A DNA stretch of 64,000 bases from Pseudomonas oryzihabitans. Its GTDB lineage: Bacteria > Pseudomonadota > Gammaproteobacteria > Pseudomonadales > Pseudomonadaceae. Below, piece after piece: positions 43,393-53,425 of this stretch; the first letter of the stretch is position 1; the number at the start of each line of letters is the position of its first letter. The position numbers and the translations under genes are program-made. Where the stretch lies: NCBI RefSeq assembly GCF_024652905.1, contig NZ_CP102428.1:4448001-4512000 (forward strand), written 5' to 3'. The notes beneath the pieces were generated by a model. That model worked only from the letters and a program-made list of their open reading frames with translations. It was not told where the DNA came from and did not search any database.

Positions 43393-43842
43393 ATGAAATC
43401 CACGCTTTTTGCCGCCGCTTTGTTCGCCCTGGGAAGTACCGGCGCCTGGGCCGCCGACAGCTGTACCACCCAGATCGAAGCCGGCGACCAGATGACCTAC
43501 AGCCGCGCCTCGATCCAGGTCCCGGCCTCGTGCAAGACCTTTACCGTCGAGCTGATCCACAACGGCAGCCTGCCCAAGAACGTCATGGGCCACAACTGGG
43601 TCCTGACCCGCGCCACCGACGCTTCGGCCGTTGACGCCGCGGGCATGAGCGCTGGGGAGGCCAAGGGCTATCTGCCCGAGGGCGACGAACGCGTCATTGC
43701 CCACACCCGCATGCTGGGCGGTGGCGAGAAGGACGCGGTGACCTTCGATACCGGCGTTCTGGAAGCGGGCAAGGAGTACACCTTCTTCTGTTCCTTCCCC
43801 GGGCATTTCGGGTCCATGCGTGGGGTATTGCAGCGGGGGTAA
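43393..43842 (+). CDS. azu: Azurin, periplasmic type I copper protein
   Basis: A 149-residue precursor with a 20-residue Sec signal peptide (MKSTLFAAALFALGSTGAWA). The mature protein is about 129 residues and has the copper site: His in VMGHNW and the Cys-His-Met set in FFCSFPGHFGSM. It shuttles single electrons in the periplasm. The ribosome site GGAGGG lies just before ATG 43393. No clear ANR-type box (TTGAT-N4-ATCAA) was found upstream. Confidence 0.94.
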   Translation: MKSTLFAAALFALGSTGAWAADSCTTQIEAGDQMTYSRASIQVPASCKTFTVELIHNGSLPKNVMGHNWVLTRATDASAVDAAGMSAGEAKGYLPEGDERVIAHTRMLGGGEKDAVTFDTGVLEAGKEYTFFCSFPGHFGSMRGVLQRG

Positions 43843-43903
43843 GGGGAGGGTTTGGTTGTGGCGGTCGACCGTCGCAATCCGACCTCTTGAGCAGGAGACG
43901 CCT

Positions 43904-43935
43904 GTAGGTTGGGTTGAGCTTTAGCGAAGCCCAAC
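43904..43935. repeat. GTAG-type REP, left of the large element
   Basis: GTAGGTTGGG...AGCGAAGCCCAAC in forward orientation. An inverted mate lies at 44673-44704, so the pair brackets the large element at 43944-44641. Confidence 0.75.
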
Positions 43936-43943
43936 GCCTGGCT

Positions 43944-44641
43944 CTAGCTGATTATCGAGTGCTTTGATGGTTTTGATTTCGCCCACCCGGGCGAGTTACT
44001 TTTTTCAAACGCCAAAAAAGTAACCAAAAACGCTTGTCCCCACGTTTCGGCCCTCCGCTACGCTCCGGGTGCCCTCATTCCGGCGCCGCTCCGAGGGCAC
44101 GGCACGAAGGGGCTTCCTGCCCCTCGCGCCTTGCTCGGCGTCCTGCCTCGCATCCCACTGCGCGACACCTGCAATCGGCCTCACTGACGGGGACGGGGCG
44201 CAAGCCTGAAGCTTCCGTGTTTACAGGATCTGTAGCATGGAAAACGCTGTGCCGTTGTCCAACCTACCGGCTCTTCAACCAAAAATTTCAGGCTGGCGAA
44301 TCGCCCCGTTCAGGAGAGCGAACGCCAGCGTTGTGGAGTGGGTCGAGCCGCATGGATGCGGCGAGAGGCCTAACGGGCCATGGACGGCCCGTGTAGGCCG
44401 ACCCCGGAACGGCGCTGGCGTGAGCGAAACGTAGCGTAGCGAAGTAACAGCCGCAGGCTGGCCCGAAGGGCGAGCAACGCGAGTCACCCGAAGCGCAGCG
44501 TAGGGCCGGATGTCCGGGGCAAGCGTTTTTGCTTACTTTTGTCCGGGGCGCGTAGTCCGGGGCGCGCAGCCGCGATTGAAAAAAGTGAGTCGCTCGGGAG
44601 AGCGAAACAAGAAGTGCGAGCAAAACTCGATAATCAGCTAG
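43944..44641. mobile_element. About 698-bp non-coding element with perfect 17-bp terminal inverted repeats (copy 1)
   Basis: CTAGCTGATTATCGAGT (43944-43960) and its exact reverse complement (44625-44641) form the ends. Internally, GAGTTACTTTTTTCAA on the left is mirrored by TTGAAAAAAGTGAGTCG on the right. Long blocks are shared with 52.6-53.3 kb, for example GGCACGGCACGAAGGGGCTT. No convincing gene is inside. It may be a non-autonomous mobile element or a structured locus. Confidence 0.7.
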
Positions 44642-44672
44642 GGCACCAATATTGAAGGTTGACCCTGGCAGT

Positions 44673-44704
44673 GTTGGGCTTCGCTGGCGCTCAACCCAAC
44701 CTAC
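44673..44704. repeat. GTAG-type REP, right of the large element
   Basis: The inverted mate of the REP at 43904, GTTGGGCTTCGCTGGCGCTC...CTAC. It ends 39 bases before the glutathione peroxidase stop codon. Confidence 0.75.
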
Positions 44705-44743
44705 GAATCAGGTCACGCCTCGCCATTTACCGGCAGGGCAGCT

Positions 44744-45292
44744 TCAGCCCTTCGCCAATTCCTTCTCGATGGCCTCCACCAACCGCGGATCATCCGCCGT
44801 CACGTCGGGCGCGAAACGACCCACCACCTCGCCATTGCGCCCGATCAGGAATTTCTCGAAATTCCACAGCACCTCGGGCTTGGGATTGGGCGTGCCACCC
44901 CGACTCAGCATGCGCTCGCGGAAGGGGCCGTCGCCGGTGGCCTCGGGCTGCGCCTGGGTCAGTTCGGCATAGAGCGGATGCTGGTCTTCACCCTCCACGC
45001 TGAGCTTGGCGAACAGCGGAAATTGCACGCCGTAGGTGAGGGTGCAGAATTCCTTGATCTCGGCGTCGCTGCCGGGCTCCTGCTGCTTGAAGTTGTTGGC
45101 GGGAAAGCCGAGCACTTCCAGGCCGCGCTCGCGTTGGGCCTCGTAGAGGCGTTCCAGGCCTTCGTACTGGCTGGTGAGGCCGCACTTGGAGGCGACGTTC
45201 ACCACCAGCAGCACCTTGCCCAGGTAGCGTTCCAGGGTCAGGGTTTCGCCGTCGATGGATTGCAGCGGGAGTTTCATCAGGGTCGCGGTCAT
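44744..45292 (-). CDS. Glutathione peroxidase
   Basis: A 182-residue thioredoxin-fold peroxidase with the peroxidatic cysteine in NVASKCGLTSQY near residue 37. The GFPANNFKQQEPG segment (conserved Gln) is near 63-75 and the WNFEKFLI tryptophan near 143. It uses cysteine in place of selenocysteine. It reduces hydroperoxides with thiol donors in the cytoplasm. Confidence 0.92.
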   Translation of the reverse strand: MTATLMKLPLQSIDGETLTLERYLGKVLLVVNVASKCGLTSQYEGLERLYEAQRERGLEVLGFPANNFKQQEPGSDAEIKEFCTLTYGVQFPLFAKLSVEGEDQHPLYAELTQAQPEATGDGPFRERMLSRGGTPNPKPEVLWNFEKFLIGRNGEVVGRFAPDVTADDPRLVEAIEKELAKG

Positions 45293-45329
45293 GGTCGGCT
45301 TCCTCGGAAAGAAGCGACCAGCCTAGCGC

Positions 45330-45354
45330 AAAAACGCCGCCTCGATGGGCGGCG
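45330..45354 (-). terminator. Rho-independent terminator for the lipoprotein gene
   Basis: On the minus strand CGCCGCC/GGCGGCG (45335-45341 and 45348-45354) form a 7-bp stem with a six-base loop followed by TTTTT (45334-45330). It lies about 20 bases after the lipoprotein stop. Confidence 0.8.
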
Positions 45355-45373
45355 CCTGTCTGTCGAGTGGGGC

Positions 45374-45703
45374 TCAGCGCTTGAGCTTGACCACGTCGCC
45401 GGAAACGGTGGTGGTGTAGCCGTTCAGGACATAGGCCCAGAACCAGTTTTCCTGCACCTGGGCGTTGATCAGGGCATCGCCGCCGCGGGACTTGATGGCG
45501 GCCTGCTGGGCGCGCACGAAGCGGTCGTTCTGCTGGACCGGGATGAAACCCAGGATCATCAGACCGGTGGCCTTGCCTTCGCCGTGACCGACGACGGTGT
45601 ACTGCGACGGATCCAGGTTCTGCGTCTTCATCGCGGTGCCGGTGCAGCCGGCGACGGCGGCGGCGAGGGCGAAGGAAGCGGCGAGCTTGGCGAAACGTTG
45701 CAT
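45374..45703 (-). CDS. Small lipoprotein of unknown function
   Basis: A 109-residue protein with a lipoprotein signal peptide (ALAAAVAGC, lipobox cysteine near residue 20) and a compact domain. Its motifs are YTVVGHGEGKATGLMILGFIP and NGYTTTVSGDVVKLKR. It resembles uncharacterised Pseudomonas lipoproteins. The start ATG 45703 is preceded by AAAAGGAGTCACCCC. A 7-bp dyad CGTCGGG/CCCGACG lies upstream at 45730-45751 in the promoter or leader. Confidence 0.82.
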   Translation of the reverse strand: MQRFAKLAASFALAAAVAGCTGTAMKTQNLDPSQYTVVGHGEGKATGLMILGFIPVQQNDRFVRAQQAAIKSRGGDALINAQVQENWFWAYVLNGYTTTVSGDVVKLKR

Positions 45704-45935
45704 GGGGTGACTCCTTTTCTGGTTGGCAACGTCGGGCATCGTTTCCCGACGGGACGCACTCTAGCAGCGCCGGGCACGACGGAAATACCGTTCGCCCCGG
45801 CGATAGAACCGCTCCTCCCAAGGTCCCAGGGTTATCAGGTGATAGCGCCTCGATCTAAGCCCGGGCGGCCCGAGCTGCTACCATCGCCCGCCTCTCGTCC
45901 GGCGGCCGCGCCGGGCGCCGTTCTGGAGACCTCGT

Positions 45936-47342
45936 GTGAATCTGCCTCTCGTCCTCAACCTCCTCGCCTTCGCCGTGCTGCTCGGCCTGCTGGCGCGTAC
46001 CCGCAACACCGGCTGGAGCCTGGCCGTGCGTGTCTTCATCGGCCTCGCCCTGGGCGTGGCCTTCGGCCTGGTGCTGCAACTCGTCTACGGGCATGACGCC
46101 CCGGTGCTCAAGACCTCCATCGGCTGGTTCAACCTGGTCGGCAACGGCTATGTGCAGCTGCTGCAGATGAGCATCATGCCGCTGGTGTTCGCCTCCATCC
46201 TGGCCGCCGTGGCACGGCTGCGCGAGGCTTCTTCCATGGGGCGCATCAGCCTGCTGACCCTGGGCACCCTGCTGTTCACCACCGCCATCGCCGCCTTGGT
46301 CGGGGTGCTGGTCACCTGGCTGTTCGGCCTGAGCGCCGAAGGCCTGGTGCAGGGCGTCCAGGAGACCGCGCGTCTGACCACCCTGCAGAACAGCTATGTC
46401 GGCAAGGTGGCGGACCTGTCGGTGCCGCAGTTGCTGCTGTCCTTCATTCCGAAGAATCCCTTCGCCGATCTCACGGGCGCCAGTCCCACCTCCATCATCA
46501 GCGTGGTGATCTTCGCCGCCTTCCTCGGCGTCGCCGCCTTGCGCCTGCAGCGCGACGATCCGGTCCGTGGCGAGAAGGTGCTGGCCGGCATCGACGTGCT
46601 CCAGGCCTGGGTGATGAAGCTGGTACGCCTGCTGCTGCAACTGACCCCCTATGGCGTGCTGGCGCTGATGACCAAGATGGTCGCCACCGCCAGCCCCCAG
46701 GACGTGCTCAAGCTGGGTACCTTCCTGATCGCCTCCTATCTGGGCCTGGCCATCCTCTTCGGCGTGCACGCCCTGCTGCTGACCCTGAGCGGCCTGTCGC
46801 CGGCGCGTTTCTTTCCCAAGGTCTGGCCGGTGCTGAGCTTCGCCTTCACCAGCCGCTCCAGCGCGGCGACCATCCCGCTGAACATCGAGGCCCAGACCGA
46901 GCGCCTCGGCGTGCCGCCGGCCATCGCCAGCTTCGCCGCCTCCTTTGGCGCCACCATCGGCCAGAACGGCTGCGCCGGTCTCTATCCGGCCATGCTGGCG
47001 GTAATGATCGCGCCCACCATGGGCATCGATCCCTTCGATCCGCTGTGGATCGCCACGCTCGTGGGCATCGTCACTCTGAGTTCGGCGGGTGTGGCAGGCG
47101 TAGGTGGCGGTGCCACCTTCGCCGCCCTGATCGTGCTGCCGGCTCTGGGCCTGCCGGTCACCCTGGTGGCGCTGCTGGTGTCCATCGAGCCCCTGATCGA
47201 CATGGGCCGCACCGCCCTCAACGTCAACGGCTCCATGACCGCCGGCACCCTGACCGCACGCTGGATGGGCCAGCTGGACAAGGCCGCCTACGACCGCGAC
47301 GACCGCGCGGAAGCCCCGGCGGCGCCGGTCAGCCGCGGCTGA
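45936..47342 (+). CDS. tcyP: L-cystine transporter, DAACS family (TcyP/YdjN)
   Basis: A 468-residue membrane protein with 8-9 helices and the dicarboxylate/amino acid:cation symporter fold. [20 protein letters not shown] is near residue 305-325 and [16 protein letters not shown] near 345. These match sodium- or proton-coupled L-cystine transporters of the TcyP group. Translation starts at GTG 45936 with TGGAGAC upstream. A REP array begins 5 bases after the stop. Confidence 0.88.
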   Translation: MNLPLVLNLLAFAVLLGLLARTRNTGWSLAVRVFIGLALGVAFGLVLQLVYGHDAPVLKTSIGWFNLVGNGYVQLLQMSIMPLVFASILAAVARLREASSMGRISLLTLGTLLFTTAIAALVGVLVTWLFGLSAEGLVQGVQETARLTTLQNSYVGKVADLSVPQLLLSFIPKNPFADLTGASPTSIISVVIFAAFLGVAALRLQRDDPVRGEKVLAGIDVLQAWVMKLVRLLLQLTPYGVLALMTKMVATASPQDVLKLGTFLIASYLGLAILFGVHALLLTLSGLSPARFFPKVWPVLSFAFTSRSSAATIPLNIEAQTERLGVPPAIASFAASFGATIGQNGCAGLYPAMLAVMIAPTMGIDPFDPLWIATLVGIVTLSSAGVAGVGGGATFAALIVLPALGLPVTLVALLVSIEPLIDMGRTALNVNGSMTAGTLTARWMGQLDKAAYDRDDRAEAPAAPVSRG

Positions 47343-47346
47343 GTCC

Positions 47347-47822
47347 GTAGGTTGGGTTGAGCGAAAGCGAAGCCCAACGGTGCCCATGCCTGCTACGTCA
47401 TGTTGGGCTTCGGCGATGGAGCCGCCTCAGCCCAACCTACGGGTGCCCTATGTTAATTGGGTACAACGTGGATGGTTGAACCGCGTAGGTTGGTGCTGAG
47501 CGCAGCGGAGCCCAACACGACCATCCCCAACGGTGCGCATCCCTGCTGCAATGTGTTGGGCTTCGGCGATGGGGCCGCCTCAGCCCAACCTACGGGTGCC
47601 CAATGTTGATTGGGCACGTCGTGGGGGGCGAACCGCGTAGGTTGGCGCTGAGCGCAGCGAAGCCCAACACGACCAACTCCAACGGTGCCCATGCCTGCTA
47701 CGTCATGTTGGGCTTCGGCGATAGAGCCGCCTCAGCCCAACCTACGGGTGCCCCATGTTGATTGGGTACAACGTGGATGGTTGAACCGCGTAGGTTGGCG
47801 CTGAGCGCAGCGAAGCCCAACA
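47347..47822. repeat. Tandem REP array with about 153-bp period, upstream of the RAYT gene
   Basis: GTAG-type units start at 47347, 47485, 47637 and 47790 (steps 138, 152, 153). Each full unit contains an inverted pair of REPs (GTAGGTTGG...AGCGAAGCCCAAC and TGTTGGGCTTCGGCGATGG...CCTAC) plus a spacer ending AACCGC. It leads directly into the transposase gene. Confidence 0.87.
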
Positions 47823-47886
47823 GGCACGATCTATCCAAAGGCACTGGAAAAGGCTCTAGACTACGACTTTCCATTCACCAGGGACG

Positions 47887-48420
47887 GTGATCTTGGACTA
47901 TCGACGCAGCCGCGCCGCGGGCGGCATCTTCTTTTTCACGCTCAATCTCAATGACCACTCGGCCACCTTGCTCGTCGACCATATCGGATCGCTCAGGCAG
48001 GCCGTGCGTGAGGTGAAGGTCCGGCATCCCTTCGATATCCTCGCCATGGTGGTCCTCCCCGATCACCTGCACGCGCTCTGGCGCTTGCCGGACGATGATG
48101 GTGACTATCCGCTGCGTTGGAGCCTGATCAAGGCAGGTTTCTCCCGGCAGTTACCGCCGTTGGAGACGGTGAATCTGTCGCGCCGGCTGAAACGCGAACG
48201 CGGCGTCTGGCAAAGACGCTATTGGGAGCACCGGATTCGGGACGAGCAGGATCTGCAGCGACATTTCGACTACATCCATTTCAACCCGGTGAAGCACGGC
48301 CATGCGCGTAGGGCGGTGGAGTGGCCCTATTCGTCCATCCATCGCTATGTGCGAGCGGGCGTCCTGCCGGCGGATTGGGCAGGACAGCGCGATGAGGACT
48401 GGGCGGTGGGCGAGCGGTGA
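47887..48420 (+). CDS. REP-associated tyrosine transposase (RAYT, Y1/HUH type)
   Basis: A 177-residue protein with the Y1_Tnp fold: an opening RRSRAAGGIFFFTLNL, the HUH metal motif in PDHLHALW near residue 58-66 and the probable catalytic tyrosine in HFDYIHFNPVKHG near 130. RAYTs nick single-stranded REP DNA at GTAG or GGAG sites. Translation probably begins at GTG 47887, with alternative TTG at 47893. REPs flank it on both sides in inverted orientation, the expected layout of a REPtron. Confidence 0.92.
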   Translation: MILDYRRSRAAGGIFFFTLNLNDHSATLLVDHIGSLRQAVREVKVRHPFDILAMVVLPDHLHALWRLPDDDGDYPLRWSLIKAGFSRQLPPLETVNLSRRLKRERGVWQRRYWEHRIRDEQDLQRHFDYIHFNPVKHGHARRAVEWPYSSIHRYVRAGVLPADWAGQRDEDWAVGER

Positions 48421-48429
48421 GAGTTGGTC

Positions 48430-48541
48430 GTGTTGGGCTTCGCTACACTCAGCGCCAACCTACGCGGTTCAACTCTCCACGCCGTGTCCAAGCGACGTTG
48501 GGCACCCGTAGGTTGGGTTGAGCGCAGCGAAGCCCAACAGG
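48430..48541. repeat. REP copies downstream of the RAYT gene
   Basis: An inverted copy (GTTGGGCTTCGCTACACTCAG...CTACGCGGTTC, about 48430-48472) mirrors the last unit before the transposase gene for about 40 bases. A forward copy follows at 48509-48541. Together with the upstream array they bracket the gene. Confidence 0.85.
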
Positions 48542-48563
48542 CCGTGCCGTTGGAACAGGCCCT

Positions 48564-50264
<1,701 letters not shown>

Positions 50265-50298
50265 AGGCGTTGATCCCGAATATAGGTGGTCCGGTTGG

Positions 50299-50398
50299 CC
50301 CTCACCCCGACCCTCTCCCGGAGGGAGAGGGGGAAGAGCGGGAGCTCGGTGTCTGTTCTTGAGCCCCCTCTCCCCTTGGGAGAGGGTTGGGGTGAGGG
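50299..50398. repeat. Inverted pair of GGGAGAGGG palindromes between ureB and ureC
   Basis: Copies at 50299-50333 (CCCTCACCCCGACCCTCTCC... orientation) and 50364-50398 (...GGGAGAGGGTTGGGGTGAGG) face each other. The pair lies inside the urease operon and could stabilise or attenuate the ureC-proximal message. Confidence 0.8.
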
Positions 50399-50429
50399 AG
50401 CGCGTAAAAGGCGAAGAGCCGGAGTACCC

Positions 50430-50735
50430 CTACAGCTTCCCCATCACCCGCCCGGCGAAGCCGTAGACGGTGCGCAGGCCGGCCAACTCGACCAGCTCCA
50501 CCTCGCGGCTCTGGCCCGGCTCGAAGCGCACGGCAGTGCCGGCGGCGATGTTCAGGCGCATGCCACGGGCCAGGGCGCGGTCGAACACCAGGGCGTCGTT
50601 GGTTTCGTGGAAGTGGTAGTGGGAGCCCACCTGGATCGGCCGGTCGCCGCTGTTGGCGACGGTCAGGCTGAGGGTACGGCGGCCGGCGTTGAGCTCGATG
50701 TCGCCGTCCTGGATCTGGTATTCGCCGGGGATCAT
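50430..50735 (-). CDS. ureB: Urease beta subunit
   Basis: A 101-residue subunit with the typical opening [19 protein letters not shown] and closing [18 protein letters not shown]. It has the signature [13 protein letters not shown] near residues 37-49. It has no catalytic residues but is required to assemble the trimeric enzyme. It starts inside the stop codon of the GNAT gene (ATGA overlap), so its translation is coupled to it. Confidence 0.95.
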   Translation of the reverse strand: MIPGEYQIQDGDIELNAGRRTLSLTVANSGDRPIQVGSHYHFHETNDALVFDRALARGMRLNIAAGTAVRFEPGQSREVELVELAGLRTVYGFAGRVMGKL

Positions 50736-51241
50736 GGGCGCTGCTCCAGCATCAGTTGCATGAAGGTGAGGTCCAGCCAGCGTCCGAACTTGATGCCGAC
50801 CTGGGGCATCTGCCCGGTGGTGAGGAAACCCAGGCGTTCGTGCAGGCGAATGGACGCCTGGTTGCCGCTCTCGATGGCGGCCACCATGACGTGCTTATCG
50901 CAGGCGCGGGCGCGTTCGATGAGCGCTGTCATCAAGCGCGGCCCGATGCCCTGGCCGCGCTGGTCGGGGTGGATGTAGACCGAGTGCTCGACGGTGTGGC
51001 GAAAGCCCTCGAAGGGCCGCCAGTCGCCAAAGGAGGCATAGCCCACCACCGCGCCGTCGGCATTCTCGGCGACCAGGATGGGGTAGCCCTGGGTGGCGCG
51101 CAGGTCGAACCAGGCCTGGCGGTTGGCCAGGTCCACCGGGGTCTCGTTCCAGATCGCCGTGGTGTTGCTGACGGCGTCGTTGTAGATGTGCAGCACGGCC
51201 GGCAGGTCGGCAGGCGTGGCGTCGCGGACGATCAGACTCAT
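50732..51241 (-). CDS. GNAT acetyltransferase embedded in the urease operon
   Basis: A 169-residue GNAT protein related to phosphinothricin/methionine sulfoximine acetyltransferases. The acetyl-CoA loop [16 protein letters not shown] is near residues 88-103. It sits between ureA and ureB with overlap of 4 bases to ureB and 10 bases from ureA. This insertion is common in Pseudomonas urease operons. The natural substrate is unknown. Confidence 0.87.
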   Translation of the reverse strand: MSLIVRDATPADLPAVLHIYNDAVSNTTAIWNETPVDLANRQAWFDLRATQGYPILVAENADGAVVGYASFGDWRPFEGFRHTVEHSVYIHPDQRGQGIGPRLMTALIERARACDKHVMVAAIESGNQASIRLHERLGFLTTGQMPQVGIKFGRWLDLTFMQLMLEQRP

Positions 51242-51251
51242 GGCGGTCTCC

Positions 51252-51554
51252 CTAGGCGATCGGCTGGTGGACGGTGACCAGCTTGGTCCCGTCGGGGAAG
51301 GTGGCTTCCACCTGGATCTCCGGGATCATCTCCGGAACGCCTTCCATCACCTGGTCGCGGGTCAGCAGGGTGGTGCCGTAGTGCATCAGCTCGGCCACGG
51401 TGCGACCGTCACGTGCGCCTTCGAGCAGAGCGGCTGAGATCAACGCCATGGCTTCCGGGTAGTTGAGCTTCACCCCACGCGCCAGGCGGCGTTCGGCCAC
51501 CAGGCCGGCGGTGAAGATGAGTAGCTTGTCTTTTTCGCGGGGCGTCAGGTCCAT
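51252..51554 (-). CDS. ureA: Urease gamma subunit
   Basis: A 100-residue subunit starting [20 protein letters not shown] and containing [21 protein letters not shown] near 25-45 and [20 protein letters not shown]-type ending. Together with UreB and UreC it forms the apoenzyme. It follows ureD by 83 bases and precedes the GNAT gene by 10. Confidence 0.96.
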   Translation of the reverse strand: MDLTPREKDKLLIFTAGLVAERRLARGVKLNYPEAMALISAALLEGARDGRTVAELMHYGTTLLTRDQVMEGVPEMIPEIQVEATFPDGTKLVTVHQPIA

Positions 51555-51637
51555 GGGTGTTCCGGTTGGCAGATGCGGTCAAGGAAAGTCGGTCGATCAT
51601 CGCGGCCATGGGCCGCGCCTACAAGAGTGTCGCGGCC

Positions 51638-52477
51638 TCAGGTGCTCCAGATCCGTGGCGGCATGGCCACGCGGCCGAGCAGGGCCGGGCGCAGCAGTCG
51701 CCAGACCTCAATCAGCCAGGCGCGGGCCTGCAGGGATTCGGCGGCCAGGCAGCGGGCGACCACCAGGCCGGGCAGCTGGGTCAGGTCGCCGCGTACCGGC
51801 AGGGCGAGGTCGCGGCAGCGCGCCAGGGTATCGGCGTCCAGGGTGCCGGTGATCAGCAGGGTAGCGAACACCGGCTGACCGGCCAGGCCGATGGGCGAGT
51901 CCAGCAACCGATCCGCGCCGACCAGGCGTTGGCGCTCATGCCACAGCGGAGTGCCGTCGCGGCGGATGTCCAGGTGCGCCTGGAACAGCCCCTCGGTGAA
52001 GCGCTCGGCACTGGCCGGGCGGCCCAAGGCGACGATGTCCCAGTAGCAGAGGCGGGCGTCGCCTGCCAGCTCGATACGGGTGGCGAGATGGGCCTGGGCG
52101 CCGGAGAAGACGATGGTCTCCTGGGGTAGCCATTCCAGGGTAGCGCCGGCGGCGACGCGCAGCTCGATCTGCTGATGCGCCGTGCTGTCGGCGCGATACC
52201 ACTTGGCCGCCCCGGGGCTGGTGAGCTGGGCCCAGGCGTTCTCGCCGACGCTGACGTCGATGTCCAGCCGATCGCCCCCGGCGATGCCGCCCGGTGGATG
52301 CACCAGGATGTGCTGGCAGACCTCGGGACCTTCGGCGTGCAGATGTTTCTGCACCCGCAAGGGGCCGACGTGGCGGCGGGTGGTCGGCCGGGTCCAGTCG
52401 CCCTGGCGGGCATAGGCCAGCTCCAGGCGCGCCAGCCAGGCGGGGGTGAAGAGGGCAGGAGGCAGAGCAGAGGTCAT
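51638..52477 (-). CDS. ureD: Urease accessory protein UreD
   Basis: A 279-residue nickel-incorporation chaperone with the family signatures [18 protein letters not shown] (near 31-48), [16 protein letters not shown] and [10 protein letters not shown]. It is first in the ureD-ureA-GNAT-ureB-ureC order. The ATG at 52477 is chosen over an upstream start because it matches the family N-terminus. Its partners ureE-G must lie elsewhere. Confidence 0.92.
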   Translation of the reverse strand: MTSALPPALFTPAWLARLELAYARQGDWTRPTTRRHVGPLRVQKHLHAEGPEVCQHILVHPPGGIAGGDRLDIDVSVGENAWAQLTSPGAAKWYRADSTAHQQIELRVAAGATLEWLPQETIVFSGAQAHLATRIELAGDARLCYWDIVALGRPASAERFTEGLFQAHLDIRRDGTPLWHERQRLVGADRLLDSPIGLAGQPVFATLLITGTLDADTLARCRDLALPVRGDLTQLPGLVVARCLAAESLQARAWLIEVWRLLRPALLGRVAMPPRIWST

Positions 52478-52520
52478 CGGGGGTGGTCGTTGTTCTGGTT
52501 GGGCCGTTTGGGGAGGCCCT

Positions 52521-52537
52521 TGCAAGAATCTGACCGG
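52521..52537 (-). promoter_or_regulatory. Candidate sigma-54-type element before ureD
   Basis: On the minus strand, CCGGTCAGATTCTTGCA has GG-N10-GC spacing with a perfect TTGCA -12 half and a poor -24 half. It ends about 45 bases before the ureD start. No convincing NtrC dyad lies just upstream, so confidence is low. Confidence 0.35.
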
Positions 52538-52600
52538 GTGGGTGGTATTTGTGAAGCGGGGGCGCTATGGAGGGCGTCGGGATAGGTGCCCGGGCTATTT

Positions 52601-53322
52601 GCTGAGTTTTGTATGTAGTTCCTGTTTCGCCTGGCCGGCGACTTACTTTTCTTTGCTTGCGGATCGCCGCCCGGTGCAAAGAAAAGTAAGCAAAAGAAAG
52701 CACACCCCACGTTTCGGCCCTCCGCTGCGCTCCGGGTGATTCGCTCCGCTCACCCTTCGGGCCAGCCTGCGGCTGTTACTCCGCTTCGCTACGTCTCCCT
52801 CGCTCCGGCGCCGCTCCGGGGGCACGGCACGAAGGGGCTTCCTGCCCCTCGCGCCTTGCTCGGCGTCCTGCCTCGCATCCCCCTCCGCAACACCTACACT
52901 CGGCCTCACTGACGGGGACGGGGCGCAAGCCTGATGTCCGGATGTTCACAGGTTTGTAGCGTGGAAAACCGCGCAGCGTTTTCCACTGGAAGGTACCGAC
53001 ACTATCAGTGGACAAGGCGACGCCGTTGTCCACGCTACGGGCTACGGGTTTTTATGGTTCTTCAACCAACACTTTCAGGCTGGCGAATCGCCCCGTTCAG
53101 GAGGGCGAGCGCCAGTGTCGTGGAGTGGGTCGAGCCGCATGGATGCGGCGAGAGGTCCAGTGGGCCATGGACGGCCCATCTGGACCGACCCCGGAACGGC
53201 GCTGGCGTGAGCGGACCCGGAGCGCAGCGAAGGGCCGGATGTCCGGGGCAAGCGTTTTTGGTTACTTTTGCCGCGATTGGCAAAAGTGACTCGCCCGGGT
53301 GGGCGAAACAAAAAGTCTCAGC
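52601..53322. mobile_element. About 722-bp non-coding repeat element (copy 2)
   Basis: It shares long blocks with 43944-44641: CCCACGTTTCGGCCCTCCGCT, GGCACGGCACGAAGGGGCTT, GCCTCACTGACGGGGACGGG and GGGTCGAGCCGCATGGATGC. Ends are imperfect inverted repeats (GCTGAG...TTTCGCC...CTTACTTTTC and its mirror). It adds palindromes of the GTGGAAAA/TTTTCCAC type near 52.96-53.05 kb. No convincing gene is inside. Confidence 0.68.
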
Positions 53323-53357
53323 AGACTTCAGTAATCGGCTGGGTACCGATGAGCACA

Positions 53358-53395
53358 GGTGCTTTGGGCTTCGCTCCGCTCAGCACCAATCTACG
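53358..53395. repeat. Diverged GTAG-type REP before the AraC gene's 3' end
   Basis: GGGCTTCGCTCCGCTCAGCACCAATCTACG, a slightly altered copy of the GTAG-type REP in reverse orientation, 31 bases before the AraC gene stop. Confidence 0.6.
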
Positions 53396-53425
53396 TCAGC
53401 CGGTCTTCGGCGCGCCGACCCTTCC

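Noticed and set aside
44034-44434. Reading frames inside the large repeat element
   Set aside because: They lie in repeat DNA, several frames are open at once, and no domain is recognisable. I keep only the conserved peptide as a question.
47347-47822. Tandem repeat array as a possible CRISPR
   Set aside because: Units are 138-153 bp with inverted internal palindromes, not 23-40 bp repeats with unique spacers, and no cas genes are present.
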